From Streptomyces hygroscopicus subsp. hygroscopicus (GTDB taxonomy: Bacteria; Actinomycetota; Actinomycetes; Streptomycetales; Streptomycetaceae): DNA of 64,000 bases. The position numbers were made by a program, and so were the translations under genes. The notes under the pieces were generated by a model. It had not been told where the DNA came from and ran no database searches. It saw nothing but the letters and a program-made list of their open reading frames with translations. The DNA is taken from assembly GCF_030269125.1 (NCBI RefSeq), contig NZ_BSSM01000006.1:186001-250000 (forward strand), in the 5' to 3' direction. This document shows, piece after piece, positions 34,805 to 43,833 of this stretch. How positions within the stretch are numbered: the first letter of the stretch is position 1; every line of letters starts with the position of its first letter.

Positions 34805-37144
34805 TCAGCGCCGGCGGGAGTGTGCCGTGACGAAGGTGTAGCCGGGTGGTAGTTCCCAGCCGTCCGCCTTTCCGACGTGGCGGCAGTGCTCCCGGTAGGC
34901 AGCGCGCTGGGCATCCGTCGGATTCGAGCCCGCAGGAAGCTTCCGCAGAAAGCCGTGGACGAAGTGCTCCAAGCCGTGGACCTGCGGCGGCGCGCCGGCG
35001 CCCGAGCCCGGCCGTGGCACCACCACGGGGTTCGGCGCGTAACCGATCAGGGCGATGGGCGGCTCATCGTCGCGGGCAGGGTGGTGGGGCTCGCCGTCCG
35101 CACCGCGGCTGCCCGTGGCCGGGTACAGGTGGTGTTCGGCGAGGAGCTCGTCCACGGCCTGCTCCAGTGCGGTGACTTGGTGGGGGGCGGGAGTTGTGTC
35201 GTAGACGCCTCGAGGGAGCGCGGCCCGGTCGAGGAGGGCATGTCCGTCGGGCGTGAGGCGGCCGAAGCGTCGTACGGTACGCAGGACGAGACGCCGGGTG
35301 TCGAGGCCGGCGGACGAGTCACCGTCCCGGTCACTGCCCGGTGCTCCTTCCCGGGTGAGCACTGCGGGGTCGTAGCGGTGCGCGACGAGCTGCCCGTCGA
35401 TGTCGACGGGGTGTTCCAGTTCGACGGTGTGGACCCGGAAGACGGTGCCGCCGCGCGGCCACTGGATGTACAGGCACAGCCCGGGGAAGAAGTCGATGGG
35501 CCACTGGACGTTCCGGAGCATGCCGGTCTCTTCGGTGAGATCCAGAAGCACCTCCTGGACCTCCTCGGACGCGTCGAGCTCGCCGCCGGGATGGCTGAGT
35601 TCCAGGCGTACGCGTACGGAGACGGTATCCGTGCCGAGATATGCCAACCCGTCTTGGGCCCGGGGGCTCAACGGCAGTCGGTCCTCCATGAGGTGGGCGA
35701 GACGCAGCGGGGTCTGCCAGCAGACCTCGCTGTCGTTGATCCTCAGGTAGTTCAGCGGACCGATCCGGTCACCGTCCACGAGCGCGGTGTCCCCGGGTTC
35801 GGCATCGACGTACCGGCCGTCCTCCGGCTCTTCTTCTCGGGGGACGCTCTGTGCGTACGGCGCCGCGACAGGCCGGGGCGACGCGGGTGGATGCACCGTG
35901 TCATGCCAGCCGCGTCCCGCTGGGCGCAGCGGATCACTGTCGTCCGCCTCCTCCGAGCTCGGGTGGTGGGACCGCCAGATGCCACCGTTCTGGAAGTCGT
36001 CGTCGAGGGTGATCCGTATGTCGCTCCCAGCGCGCAGGCCGTTGTCCGTTTCTCCCCGGACGAAGTCCACGACCGCTAGGTTGGCGCGGCACACCGAGAC
36101 CGCGTATTCCACTCCGCTCACCAGTGGTTCGGCACCATCGACGCCGCGCAGCCACGGCCCGATCGCCGTGTACACGGTGCGGGAACCGTTCAGGCCGTGC
36201 CGTCGGCGAGTGGCAGGGGCCGCACTCCGTTCCAGGGAGCTGGCGAGGGCTCTCAGGTCGTCTCCGCCCAACGGCCCGTCGTGGCTCAGGGCGGCCCCGA
36301 TGCGGGTACGGGTCAATGCGTAGTAACCCCATCTGCGCAGGCTGTCGCTGGTTCGCAGGGCGTGATCGACGGTGTCCAGCAGCCCGCTGAGGGCCCTCTT
36401 CAGCCGTTCCTCCGCGCCACTCCCGGCCAGGTGGGCGACGGACACGGGAACGAGGGGGCTCAGCAGTGCTTCCCGCTGGTGGGTCAGCAGGTGCTGCACG
36501 AAGGCGGTGCAGTCGTCGAGCCCGGCCTGCGGCGCCGAGCCGTAGCGGGCGTCGACGACGACATGGCCGTCCTTGTTGAGCCACTTCTGGCGGGCCCGGA
36601 ACCGCTGCAACTTCACCTCGTCGAGCTGCAGCGCGGGGCCGAAGGCCGCGAGGTCAGGGACCAGCAGCTCCCGGCGCACTGGGTGCGGTGCCTCCGATAG
36701 CTCGCTCGGTCCTCGGGCACCGGCCGGTGCCCCGGACACCCACGCGGGTACGTCGACACCCTCTTCGACGCCGGGGTGTCGGCCCTCCTTGTAGACGATC
36801 TCCGCGTACAGCGGGTCGGATCCGGTTTCGATGCGCACGAGTGCCCCGACGGGCAGGGCCGGTACTTCGTCGCCCAGCGTCAGGGAGGGGAACGTGTCCA
36901 GGTCGAAGGGGCCGTTGCCGTGGCCTTCACCACCGAGTTCGTAACCGAAATAGGCCGCGTTGAAGGCGACTGCGGTGTGCACCGGACACACGCGGTCGGC
37001 CACGACCGCCTCCAGGTAGCGACGCAGTCGTTCCAGTTCATCGGCGGGTGTGCTGCGGTGTCCGCCTGTCATGGCGGGAGTGAGCACAGGCTCGCCGTCG
37101 AACGGCCGCCAGATGTCCGGTCCAGTGCTGATCATCGTGGTCAC
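34805..37144 (-). CDS. 779-residue protein of unknown family, second gene of island operon
   Basis: GTG 37144 overlaps the TGA of the helicase gene (GTGA), so the two are translationally coupled and probably made in fixed ratio. The frame extends far upstream inside the helicase gene but that part is a shadow. The protein starts 'MTTMISTGPDIWRPFDGEPV', has a long central part with mixed alpha/beta content, an acidic Glu/Asp-rich insert (about residues 395-450), and a basic C-terminus 'GYTFVTAHSRRR'. I see no Walker motif, helix-turn-helix, nuclease motif or membrane segment. I do not recognise the family. Position between two large NTPases suggests a structural or adaptor subunit. Confidence 0.72.
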   Translation of the reverse strand: MTTMISTGPDIWRPFDGEPVLTPAMTGGHRSTPADELERLRRYLEAVVADRVCPVHTAVAFNAAYFGYELGGEGHGNGPFDLDTFPSLTLGDEVPALPVGALVRIETGSDPLYAEIVYKEGRHPGVEEGVDVPAWVSGAPAGARGPSELSEAPHPVRRELLVPDLAAFGPALQLDEVKLQRFRARQKWLNKDGHVVVDARYGSAPQAGLDDCTAFVQHLLTHQREALLSPLVPVSVAHLAGSGAEERLKRALSGLLDTVDHALRTSDSLRRWGYYALTRTRIGAALSHDGPLGGDDLRALASSLERSAAPATRRRHGLNGSRTVYTAIGPWLRGVDGAEPLVSGVEYAVSVCRANLAVVDFVRGETDNGLRAGSDIRITLDDDFQNGGIWRSHHPSSEEADDSDPLRPAGRGWHDTVHPPASPRPVAAPYAQSVPREEEPEDGRYVDAEPGDTALVDGDRIGPLNYLRINDSEVCWQTPLRLAHLMEDRLPLSPRAQDGLAYLGTDTVSVRVRLELSHPGGELDASEEVQEVLLDLTEETGMLRNVQWPIDFFPGLCLYIQWPRGGTVFRVHTVELEHPVDIDGQLVAHRYDPAVLTREGAPGSDRDGDSSAGLDTRRLVLRTVRRFGRLTPDGHALLDRAALPRGVYDTTPAPHQVTALEQAVDELLAEHHLYPATGSRGADGEPHHPARDDEPPIALIGYAPNPVVVPRPGSGAGAPPQVHGLEHFVHGFLRKLPAGSNPTDAQRAAYREHCRHVGKADGWELPPGYTFVTAHSRRR

Positions 37145-40100
37145 GCCCAGCCGTCCTTCCGTTCGGATCCGCTTCCCGCCCGGCGGGATCCCGTGTGTCG
37201 GACCGGGCGGACGGCTCGCCAGAGGCTGTCCGGGCCCTCGACTGCGGCTCCGGCTGCGGCCAGCCGTGTGAGGCTCGCGCCTACTGCCGCATAGGGCAGA
37301 TCGGCTCGACCGCCGAAGTGGCGGCTTTCCCGGATCGCCTTCGGCAGGGGGATCATCTTTCGATTCCTCGGGTTGTACGAGGATTCGTCGCCGCGCAGTG
37401 CGTGCCAGAGCCGCCGCGGGTGTGCGCCCTGCGGCTGGAGCTGCAGCAGCCGGTGGACCTGGAGGTCGACGCGCTGTTCGCGCAGTGAGGTGTCGGCACT
37501 GCCTCCCTCGCGGGGGCGCGGGCTGTCGAAGGCCTGGGCAACCGCAGGGCGCCGCTCCTCCACGGGCCAGCGGCCGGTGTCCCAGCAGGCCGAGCAGCGG
37601 CAGCGGGCCGTGGTGCAGCACCCCTCGGGCAGATCGCTGACACCGAAGTAGTCGGCGAAGACCCGTTGGGCGCAGACCGTGCTCGCGTGGAAGAAGCTCC
37701 GGAGCCTGGTCAGTTCCTCGGCGGCTCGGCGGCCGCGTCGGACGAGCAGCGGGAGGAACCCGTCGGGCAGGGTGCCGGTGCGGGTGGTCAGACCGGTGAC
37801 CAGGCGGCGGCTGGGTGCCGCGGAGACGTCCAGGAGCCCACGGTCGTGGAGGTCGGCGAGCAGTTCCCAGGTCGCCGACGGTCCATCGGCGACCGAGCGG
37901 TAGTCGGGGCAACAGGCGGCGAGTTCCCGGTCGAGAGCTCGGACGTCGACCTGTCCTGGAGTGTCCCAGGACAGGGCGGTGTCGATGACGGTCTGCTCCA
38001 GCCGCACGGACCCGGCCGCTTCCTCGTCGCGCTCCGCTGCAGTGGTAGGCGTCTGTCCTGCGCCGTGGCCGGCCGGGCGGAGGTCGCCGGGCTTGACCGC
38101 GCAGAACGGCGGGTGGTCGCCGAGGTCCTCGACGGCGCCGAGGTCGGCGAGCGCGCTGAACGCCCGCATGATGCCGCCCTGGTAGCGCTCCTGGGTGTGC
38201 CGGTCGTCTAGCTCGGCCTCGCTCAGCGCACCGCTCGCGGCGTCCTCGGTCATGAGCAGGTCGGCCAGCCGTACCGGATCGAGCGTGCCGTCCCGCTGGG
38301 CGAGGACAAGGCTGCCCATGCGCCGGAGCAGCGACGGGGGCAGTTCCTGGCCCGTCATGAAACGAACCATGCGCAGACCCCGGCTCGTCGCGAGGGCCAG
38401 ACCGCTGTTGACGGGGCCGTCGTCGGCCGTCCCCCGCCCCGCGCCGTCCCGCCCCGCCCGACCCAACTGCTGGTAGAGCGCGGCCAGGTCGGTAGGCGGG
38501 GACACGCACATCACGGTGCGTACGTCGGGCCGGTTGACACCGAGCCCGAAGGCGGAGGTGGCCACCACCACGACCGGGACGAAGCCGTCGTCGCCTTCCC
38601 GAGGCGCCTCCCGGAACTCCGTCATGACGGCCGCCTTCTCCGCCTCCGTCAGACGGCCGTGGAACCGCAGCACGCGGACGCCGGCGTCACCCGCGTATTC
38701 GCGCAGGTGGGTGTAGAGGGTGTTGACCTCTTTGACGGTGAGGCAGTAGAGGATGGCGTGACCGTCGAGCGCATCGACGACGAGCTCGACCAGCCCCGCC
38801 ACACCTCCCTGTCCGAGCCGGTCGAGGGAGCGGCGGAAGACGGCGAGTTCGGGCCTGATCGGGTTCTCGCGCACCGTCAGGAGCCCGCCGACGACTCCGG
38901 GATGCTCTGCTTCGGCGGTCGCCTCGGCCGAAGCGGGCTCCGGGACCTCGGCGGGTAGACCGAACAGTCCTTCGCGCAGCGCCTCGTGGACGGCCTTGTT
39001 GGCGGTGGCGGTCACCGCGGTGACCGCCACCCCGTGGTCCCGGCGTAGCTCGTCCAGGAACCTGCTGACCCGGCGCATGCTGGGCCGGAAGTCCTCCCAT
39101 TGCGGGAGGGTATGGGCCTCGTCCACGGCGATCCGGGTCACCCGGCCCGCCGCCGCGGCCGCGCGGACGGTCTCCCGGAAGCGCCGCTGGCACAGGCGCT
39201 CCGGGCTGACGTAGACCAGGCGGATACCGTGGTCGGCCCGCCCGAGGAGCTGGTCCGTCACTTCCGTCTTACCCGCCCTGCTGCTGGACTCGCGCAGCGG
39301 GGAGATGAGCGCGCGGACCGCGCCACCGATGGACCGGTTCAGTTCAAGGGCCTGGTCGTGCATGAGAGCGACGAGCGGGCTGACGACCACGGTGACGCCG
39401 GGCAGGACCAACGCGGGCAGCTGGAAGGTGAAACTCTTGCCGAAGCCTGTGGGAAGCAGTCCGAGTACGTTGCGTCCCTCGGCCACCGCGGCGATGACGG
39501 CCTGCTGGGCCGGCTTGAGGGCCACGGGTTCGTCGACGAGCCGCAGCAATCCTCCGATGCGGGCGCAGCGGTCCTTGATCTCCTCCCCGAGCATGCCCTG
39601 TTTGCGCAACTTCCGAGTCTCCTCGGTGGTCAGCGCCAGTTCGCGGATGCGCCTGGTGTGCGGCAGGAGGGTCTGTCGTTCGAGAGCTTCGTCGGTACAC
39701 AGCTCCGCGGCCCGGACTGGATCCAGGAGGTTGTGGGCCGCCATAAACTGCCAGATGCGACGCCATCCTTCGGCCATGGTGGCGACGTTGCCGCCGCCGA
39801 TGTCGCCGGTTTCCGGGTCAGGGCGCTGAAGTCCGTCATCAAGGCTGCCGAGGAAGACACGCCGGTAGGAGCGGCGCAGGCTGCTTGCTCCCGCGAGTTT
39901 GCGGTCGCTGATGACGACGACGCCGCAATGACGGTCGGAGCGGATGAGCCGGCCCACCGCCTGACGCAGCTGGAGCGCGGCGAGCGGCAGGTAGTAGTGC
40001 TCGGTGGCGGCACCTTCCGGATCGGGGTGGCCGGCCTGCTCGGCTCGTGCGGCGACCGCCGCGCGCCGGGCCTCCACGATCGGAGCGGCGAACGGTGCGA

Positions 40101-43100
40101 AGGGCAGTTTGTTGATCCACACCAGACGCACCCGCTCGGCGTCGGAGACGTCGACCCCCTGCCAGAGTCCCTTCGTGCCGACGAGAAACCCTCCGCCGTC
40201 CCGCCGGTCGGTGAAGGCCTGATAGGCCCGGCCGTTGCCGAGAGTGAGCGCCTCAACGACTGGGGTGTCGAGGGCGCGGGTGCGCAGCTCCCGTACGAGG
40301 TGGAAGCCGATGCCCGCGGCGGTCGATCGGGCGGTCGTGAGGATCATGCCGCCGTCGTCGAAGCCGTTGCCGTCGGCGCGTATACGCGTCATTTCGGTGG
40401 CGAACCCGGCGACCTGGTGGGCGACGGTCCGCAAGGCGCCCTCCTCCTGCTCCGCCCAGGAGGGAAAGTCGGAGAAGCACACGACCTCGGCCTGGCTGCG
40501 CAGGGCGAACGGGGAAGGCAGGGCCAGCGTCGGCAGATCGTCGGGCAACCCGAGTCGGGTCCGCATGAAATCCCATTCTCCGGCGACACGCAGGGTCGCG
40601 GAGACGTAGTGGACACGGTCGAAGGACTCCAGGTAGCGCCGCCACTCCGGGTCTGCAGGTAGATCGACGGGACTGGTGGCGACACGGAACCGGTAGGACC
40701 GCAGCTCCGCCCTGGGTTCGTCCACTTCCTCCAGATGTATGACGCGGGAAGGGGGAGCCTCGTCCAGGGTGAGGGCAGGGTCGAGAAGGGCGCGGATGTC
40801 GGCCGTGATCCGGTCGAGGGCCGTGGTGAGGGAGTCGGTGTGCTCCGCGAGCCCGGTCAGGCGCTCGCGTACCAGGGGATCGATTCCGGCGGCGTGCTGG
40901 ACCACGTACCGCTCCAGCGTGATGCGACAGGACACGAGCGCCTTGGCGATGCTCTCCAGCACCAGCGACAGCCGCCGGGTGTGCCGGGTGCCGGAGGTGC
41001 CAGCGTAGGGGCTGGCGAGCGTGGTCGACCGGCTGCCGATGCGTACGCCCACGCCTTTGGCCTGGGCGTCGAAGGCCTGCGCCGCCAGCCGCGGAAGGCG
41101 TTCATCGTCAAGCAGCCGTTCGAGGTCGGCAATCGCTGCGGCGGCCTGCTCCTTAGCGGTGCTCGGGTGCGCGTCCGCGATCCATGCCTGGTACTCCGGC
41201 AGCAAAGCTTCCAGGTCCTGGTAGTCGGCGGTCACGGTCAGCGCGGATGTGGCGGCGTTCTCCAGCTCATGCGCCTCATCGATCACGAGGAGCACCTCGG
41301 GTCCGACGGCACGCAGGTCGTCCAGGTGGGAAAGGACGAGCGCGTGGTTGGCGAGGATGAGGCGGTGGCTGTCGATCGACTCCCGGACGGTGTCGGTATG
41401 CACCGTGAGGGGGTTGCCTGCGGCGGGGCCGTAGTCGCCGTCGCGCTGCGACAGCGACTCCAGCCAGAGCGGCAGGCCGCACCCGGTGTAGTCGGTGAAA
41501 AAGGCGGGCAGGTCCACCGGGTCGACCGATCTGGCCGTCCAAGACTGCGGGGGCTCCTTAGCCGCGAGCAGGCGCAGCGCGAGGAAGACGGCGAGTTCGC
41601 GGAACCGGCTCCGCTGGGAGAAGCGGGCGCGGGCGGTGCCCGCGGAGCGGCGCCGACGCGTGGCCTCGGCGAGGGTCTTCGTCAGGGCTGCGAGGGAGAG
41701 CCGGTTGGACTTGCCCTTGACCAGGTCGGCGACCCCGAGGATGCCCGGCAGGGCCCGCTCCAGGTCCTGGACGTCCTTCGCCATCTGGCTCTGCAACTGT
41801 TTGGTGTACGTGGCGATGACAGCGGTGCGGCTGTCGCCACCGGCGAGCCAGTCCAGCGCGGCGGCAAGTACCGCATAGCTCTTTCCGGTGCCAGTGGGCG
41901 CTTCCAGCAGGCCGCCGACGCCGCGGTCGGTCCAGTCGTGCAGCGTCGACGTCATCTCCTGCTGGGCGGCGCGAGGTTCAACGCGGGAGCCGTGCACGAC
42001 CCGTGCGAGAGCGGTCGGCTCGACCCGCCCGCCGGCGCCCCGTAAGACGTCCGGCACGTCCACGGTGCCCTTGCCCGGTGCCCTTCCCCCAGGGGTTCGA
42101 CGCGGCGTGTGCTGTCCAAACTCGGCACCCAACAGGCGGGCCACGTGCGCCTGCTCCCACACCTGCGGCTCTCGATCGTTGAATGCCTCACCCTCGGCCA
42201 GTTCCCGCAGCAGCCGCCAGGCGTCCGAGTCGGGGCAGACGTCGGCGATGAGATCGCGCAATTCGGCTGTCCTGCACGCGAACTCCGCGGCGGCCCGCTC
42301 CAGGAGGCGCACCAGCAGTAACGCGTCGCCGTCCGCAGTATGGGCACGGAGGTCCGAACGGGAGACATCGAGCTGAAGCGCGAGATCCTGAAGTCGGTGG
42401 GACGGGGCTGTCGGCCAAGCGGCGTGCGCGAGGTACAGGCCATCGACAGGGCGCACGGCGGAGAGCGGATCGCTGGTACCGGCCTCCTTCGCCGCTTCAC
42501 TGACGACGGGGAAGTCCAGTGTCGTGCCGTTGTAGGCGACCACGACATCAGCATCCGACAGGAAGTCGCTCAGCTCCGTCCACGCCTGCTGCGGGGATAG
42601 CCCCTGGCCGAGTACAGCGTCCCGGACGCTGCCGTCACGCAACTCCTCAGTGTCCCCAGGGAACCTGAGGTAACGCCGCCAGCGGGGGGCCGCAGCGACC
42701 CATTCCCGATCGGCGCCGAACCTGACCGCTGCCACCTCGTAGACGTGCCGCTCCAAGTAGGGAGCGGTCGCCGTGGTACGTACGACGCTCTCGACGTCGA
42801 GCGCGACGGTCCGCAGCACGGATGTCTCGTCCAACCGTGCAGCGATAGCGGATTCAGCGCCTGGCTTGCGTCGTTCAGGCGCCACCTGTGCCGGGGGCGC
42901 CGACTCCTGCAGAGCAGCAGGCAGGAGAATGTCCCCCGAAGCGATCAGCAAACCTCCACGGACCGCCTCGGCGACCAGCTTGACTAACCGCTGCTCCGGC
43001 AGTGTGCCGAACTGTCTCTTGGCCTCGACGACCAGTTCCCGCTCAGAAATTCCGGACGTAAAGGCGCGGACCAGCTCTGCAACCTTCCGCGACGCCGCAG

Positions 43101-43122
43101 AAACCGTCTGCCCTTCGGGCAT
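37141..43122 (-). CDS. DEDDh exonuclease - DinG/XPD-like helicase - RecQ-like helicase fusion
   Basis: A 1993-residue protein with three enzymatic modules. Residues about 105-275 are a DEDDh 3'-5' exonuclease: 'VALDVES' (Exo I), 'VVAYNGTTLDFPVV' (Exo II), 'HTADGDALLLVRLL' (Exo III). About 370-1100 is a superfamily-2 DinG/XPD-type helicase: 'LEAPTGTGKSYAVL', 'LLVIDEAHELEN', 'QAVGRLIRSDRH'. The Fe-S Cys position after 'LVKGKSN' is Ser/Leu and only one Cys lies between the Walker A and DEAH boxes. About 1205-1640 is a RecQ helicase: 'LLPTGFGKSFTFQLPA', 'VDEAHTLPQWEDF', 'QQLGRAGRDG'. A Cys-rich patch 'CCTTARCRCSACW' (about 1838) is the likely RecQ zinc site. ATG 43122 has AGGGGG at good spacing; GTG 43128 is too close. 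Confidence 0.88.
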   Translation of the reverse strand: MPEGQTVSAASRKVAELVRAFTSGISERELVVEAKRQFGTLPEQRLVKLVAEAVRGGLLIASGDILLPAALQESAPPAQVAPERRKPGAESAIAARLDETSVLRTVALDVESVVRTTATAPYLERHVYEVAAVRFGADREWVAAAPRWRRYLRFPGDTEELRDGSVRDAVLGQGLSPQQAWTELSDFLSDADVVVAYNGTTLDFPVVSEAAKEAGTSDPLSAVRPVDGLYLAHAAWPTAPSHRLQDLALQLDVSRSDLRAHTADGDALLLVRLLERAAAEFACRTAELRDLIADVCPDSDAWRLLRELAEGEAFNDREPQVWEQAHVARLLGAEFGQHTPRRTPGGRAPGKGTVDVPDVLRGAGGRVEPTALARVVHGSRVEPRAAQQEMTSTLHDWTDRGVGGLLEAPTGTGKSYAVLAAALDWLAGGDSRTAVIATYTKQLQSQMAKDVQDLERALPGILGVADLVKGKSNRLSLAALTKTLAEATRRRRSAGTARARFSQRSRFRELAVFLALRLLAAKEPPQSWTARSVDPVDLPAFFTDYTGCGLPLWLESLSQRDGDYGPAAGNPLTVHTDTVRESIDSHRLILANHALVLSHLDDLRAVGPEVLLVIDEAHELENAATSALTVTADYQDLEALLPEYQAWIADAHPSTAKEQAAAAIADLERLLDDERLPRLAAQAFDAQAKGVGVRIGSRSTTLASPYAGTSGTRHTRRLSLVLESIAKALVSCRITLERYVVQHAAGIDPLVRERLTGLAEHTDSLTTALDRITADIRALLDPALTLDEAPPSRVIHLEEVDEPRAELRSYRFRVATSPVDLPADPEWRRYLESFDRVHYVSATLRVAGEWDFMRTRLGLPDDLPTLALPSPFALRSQAEVVCFSDFPSWAEQEEGALRTVAHQVAGFATEMTRIRADGNGFDDGGMILTTARSTAAGIGFHLVRELRTRALDTPVVEALTLGNGRAYQAFTDRRDGGGFLVGTKGLWQGVDVSDAERVRLVWINKLPFAPFAAPIVEARRAAVAARAEQAGHPDPEGAATEHYYLPLAALQLRQAVGRLIRSDRHCGVVVISDRKLAGASSLRRSYRRVFLGSLDDGLQRPDPETGDIGGGNVATMAEGWRRIWQFMAAHNLLDPVRAAELCTDEALERQTLLPHTRRIRELALTTEETRKLRKQGMLGEEIKDRCARIGGLLRLVDEPVALKPAQQAVIAAVAEGRNVLGLLPTGFGKSFTFQLPALVLPGVTVVVSPLVALMHDQALELNRSIGGAVRALISPLRESSSRAGKTEVTDQLLGRADHGIRLVYVSPERLCQRRFRETVRAAAAAGRVTRIAVDEAHTLPQWEDFRPSMRRVSRFLDELRRDHGVAVTAVTATANKAVHEALREGLFGLPAEVPEPASAEATAEAEHPGVVGGLLTVRENPIRPELAVFRRSLDRLGQGGVAGLVELVVDALDGHAILYCLTVKEVNTLYTHLREYAGDAGVRVLRFHGRLTEAEKAAVMTEFREAPREGDDGFVPVVVVATSAFGLGVNRPDVRTVMCVSPPTDLAALYQQLGRAGRDGAGRGTADDGPVNSGLALATSRGLRMVRFMTGQELPPSLLRRMGSLVLAQRDGTLDPVRLADLLMTEDAASGALSEAELDDRHTQERYQGGIMRAFSALADLGAVEDLGDHPPFCAVKPGDLRPAGHGAGQTPTTAAERDEEAAGSVRLEQTVIDTALSWDTPGQVDVRALDRELAACCPDYRSVADGPSATWELLADLHDRGLLDVSAAPSRRLVTGLTTRTGTLPDGFLPLLVRRGRRAAEELTRLRSFFHASTVCAQRVFADYFGVSDLPEGCCTTARCRCSACWDTGRWPVEERRPAVAQAFDSPRPREGGSADTSLREQRVDLQVHRLLQLQPQGAHPRRLWHALRGDESSYNPRNRKMIPLPKAIRESRHFGGRADLPYAAVGASLTRLAAAGAAVEGPDSLWRAVRPVRHTGSRRAGSGSERKDGWA

Positions 43123-43211
43123 GCACACCCCCCTTGCACACAGCCCGGCCCATGCTCGACCGCGCCGCTCCCTCGGCTCTCCCTCCCCTGGAGACCCGGG
43201 ACGTGGCCTAC

Positions 43212-43217
43212 ATCATA
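43212..43217 (-). promoter_or_regulatory. Possible -10 box of the three-gene operon
   Basis: On the minus strand the sequence TATGAT occurs 90 bp upstream of the helicase start, in an AT-rich patch unusual for the surroundings. The -35 region (GTAACC at about 17 bp) is weak. Tentative. Confidence 0.3.
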
Positions 43218-43284
43218 GTTTCATTCGGAAGGTTACGGGCCTTCAGCGGAAATATTCGGGGGCGACTGACGGAAACGGACAGGC

Positions 43285-43686
43285 GTGACGGTGTTCAGCT
43301 TCCACGAGCCGAACTGGCGCACAAGGCGCACGTTGATGGAAGATTTGCGTGCTCGCCCATCGAGTACGCGGCCTCTTCCGCAGGGCTGGGCCCGAGAGGG
43401 CCGGACCGACACCGACAAGGCGCTGAGCGAGGCCGTGGCACCGGCACACCGGGTGCATTACCACAGCCGGACGATGTCGCTCCTGCTGGCAGACGTCTGC
43501 CGCCGGGACAGTACCAGCCCCGAGCCGATGCTGTCAGCACTGGTAGTCAATGGATAGAGCCGGAAGCCTTCAGACCGGTTCTTCGAACTGGCCGTTACCG
43601 AGTTCCACCGTCGAGACCCAGACTGGACCTGAGAGAGGGAGCGGGATGCAGTGTTTGACCGCTACCGCAGCCCGGTTTCGCCGTGA
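43285..43686 (+). pseudogene. Decayed gene of unknown family with two in-frame stop codons
   Basis: One plus-strand frame keeps protein-like sequence over 400 bp: from GTG 43285, through 'HYHSRTMSLLLADVCRRDS' and 'EPMLSALVVNG', stop TAG (43555-43557), then 'SRKPSDRFFELAVTEFHRRD', stop TGA (43630-43632), then 'ERERDAVFDRYRSPVSP' and the final TGA (43684-43686). The parts join in one frame with no shift, so two nonsense changes (the TGA probably from TGG Trp) seem to have killed it. Family not identified; the 'ALVVNG...DRFFELA...' pattern resembles small accessory proteins of mobile elements. Confidence 0.5.
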
Positions 43687-43709
43687 GTCCACTGCTGGGT
43701 ATCGCTCGG

Positions 43710-43738
43710 CTGCCCTGCACATCCGCCGTGCAGGGCAG
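43710..43738. terminator. Strong hairpin, probable bidirectional terminator
   Basis: A perfect 11-bp inverted repeat (CTGCCCTGCAC, 7-base loop, GTGCAGGGCAG) between the decayed plus-strand gene and the end of the minus-strand nucleotidyltransferase gene. No T run follows on either strand. Confidence 0.6.
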
Positions 43739-43833
43739 CCACCCACCCGGGGCGGCTCCGGGTTGGAACCTGCTGGCTACACCGCATCCGCTCGTTACAA
43801 CGGCGGTAGAGGGGTGGACGCGATGGCCGCCTC

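Noticed and set aside
37145-38509. 450-codon upstream extension of the 779-aa island protein
   Set aside because: It lies inside the RecQ part of the helicase gene, reads as Arg/Pro/Gly-rich shadow text, and the GTG at 37144 gives a typical four-base overlap start.
28728-43122. Dpd (7-deazaguanine DNA modification), BREX, DISARM or Druantia locus
   Set aside because: The hallmark genes (DpdA transglycosylase, PglX/PglZ, DrmA-C or DruE-type protein) are absent; the RecQ part and an ATPase alone are not enough for these names.
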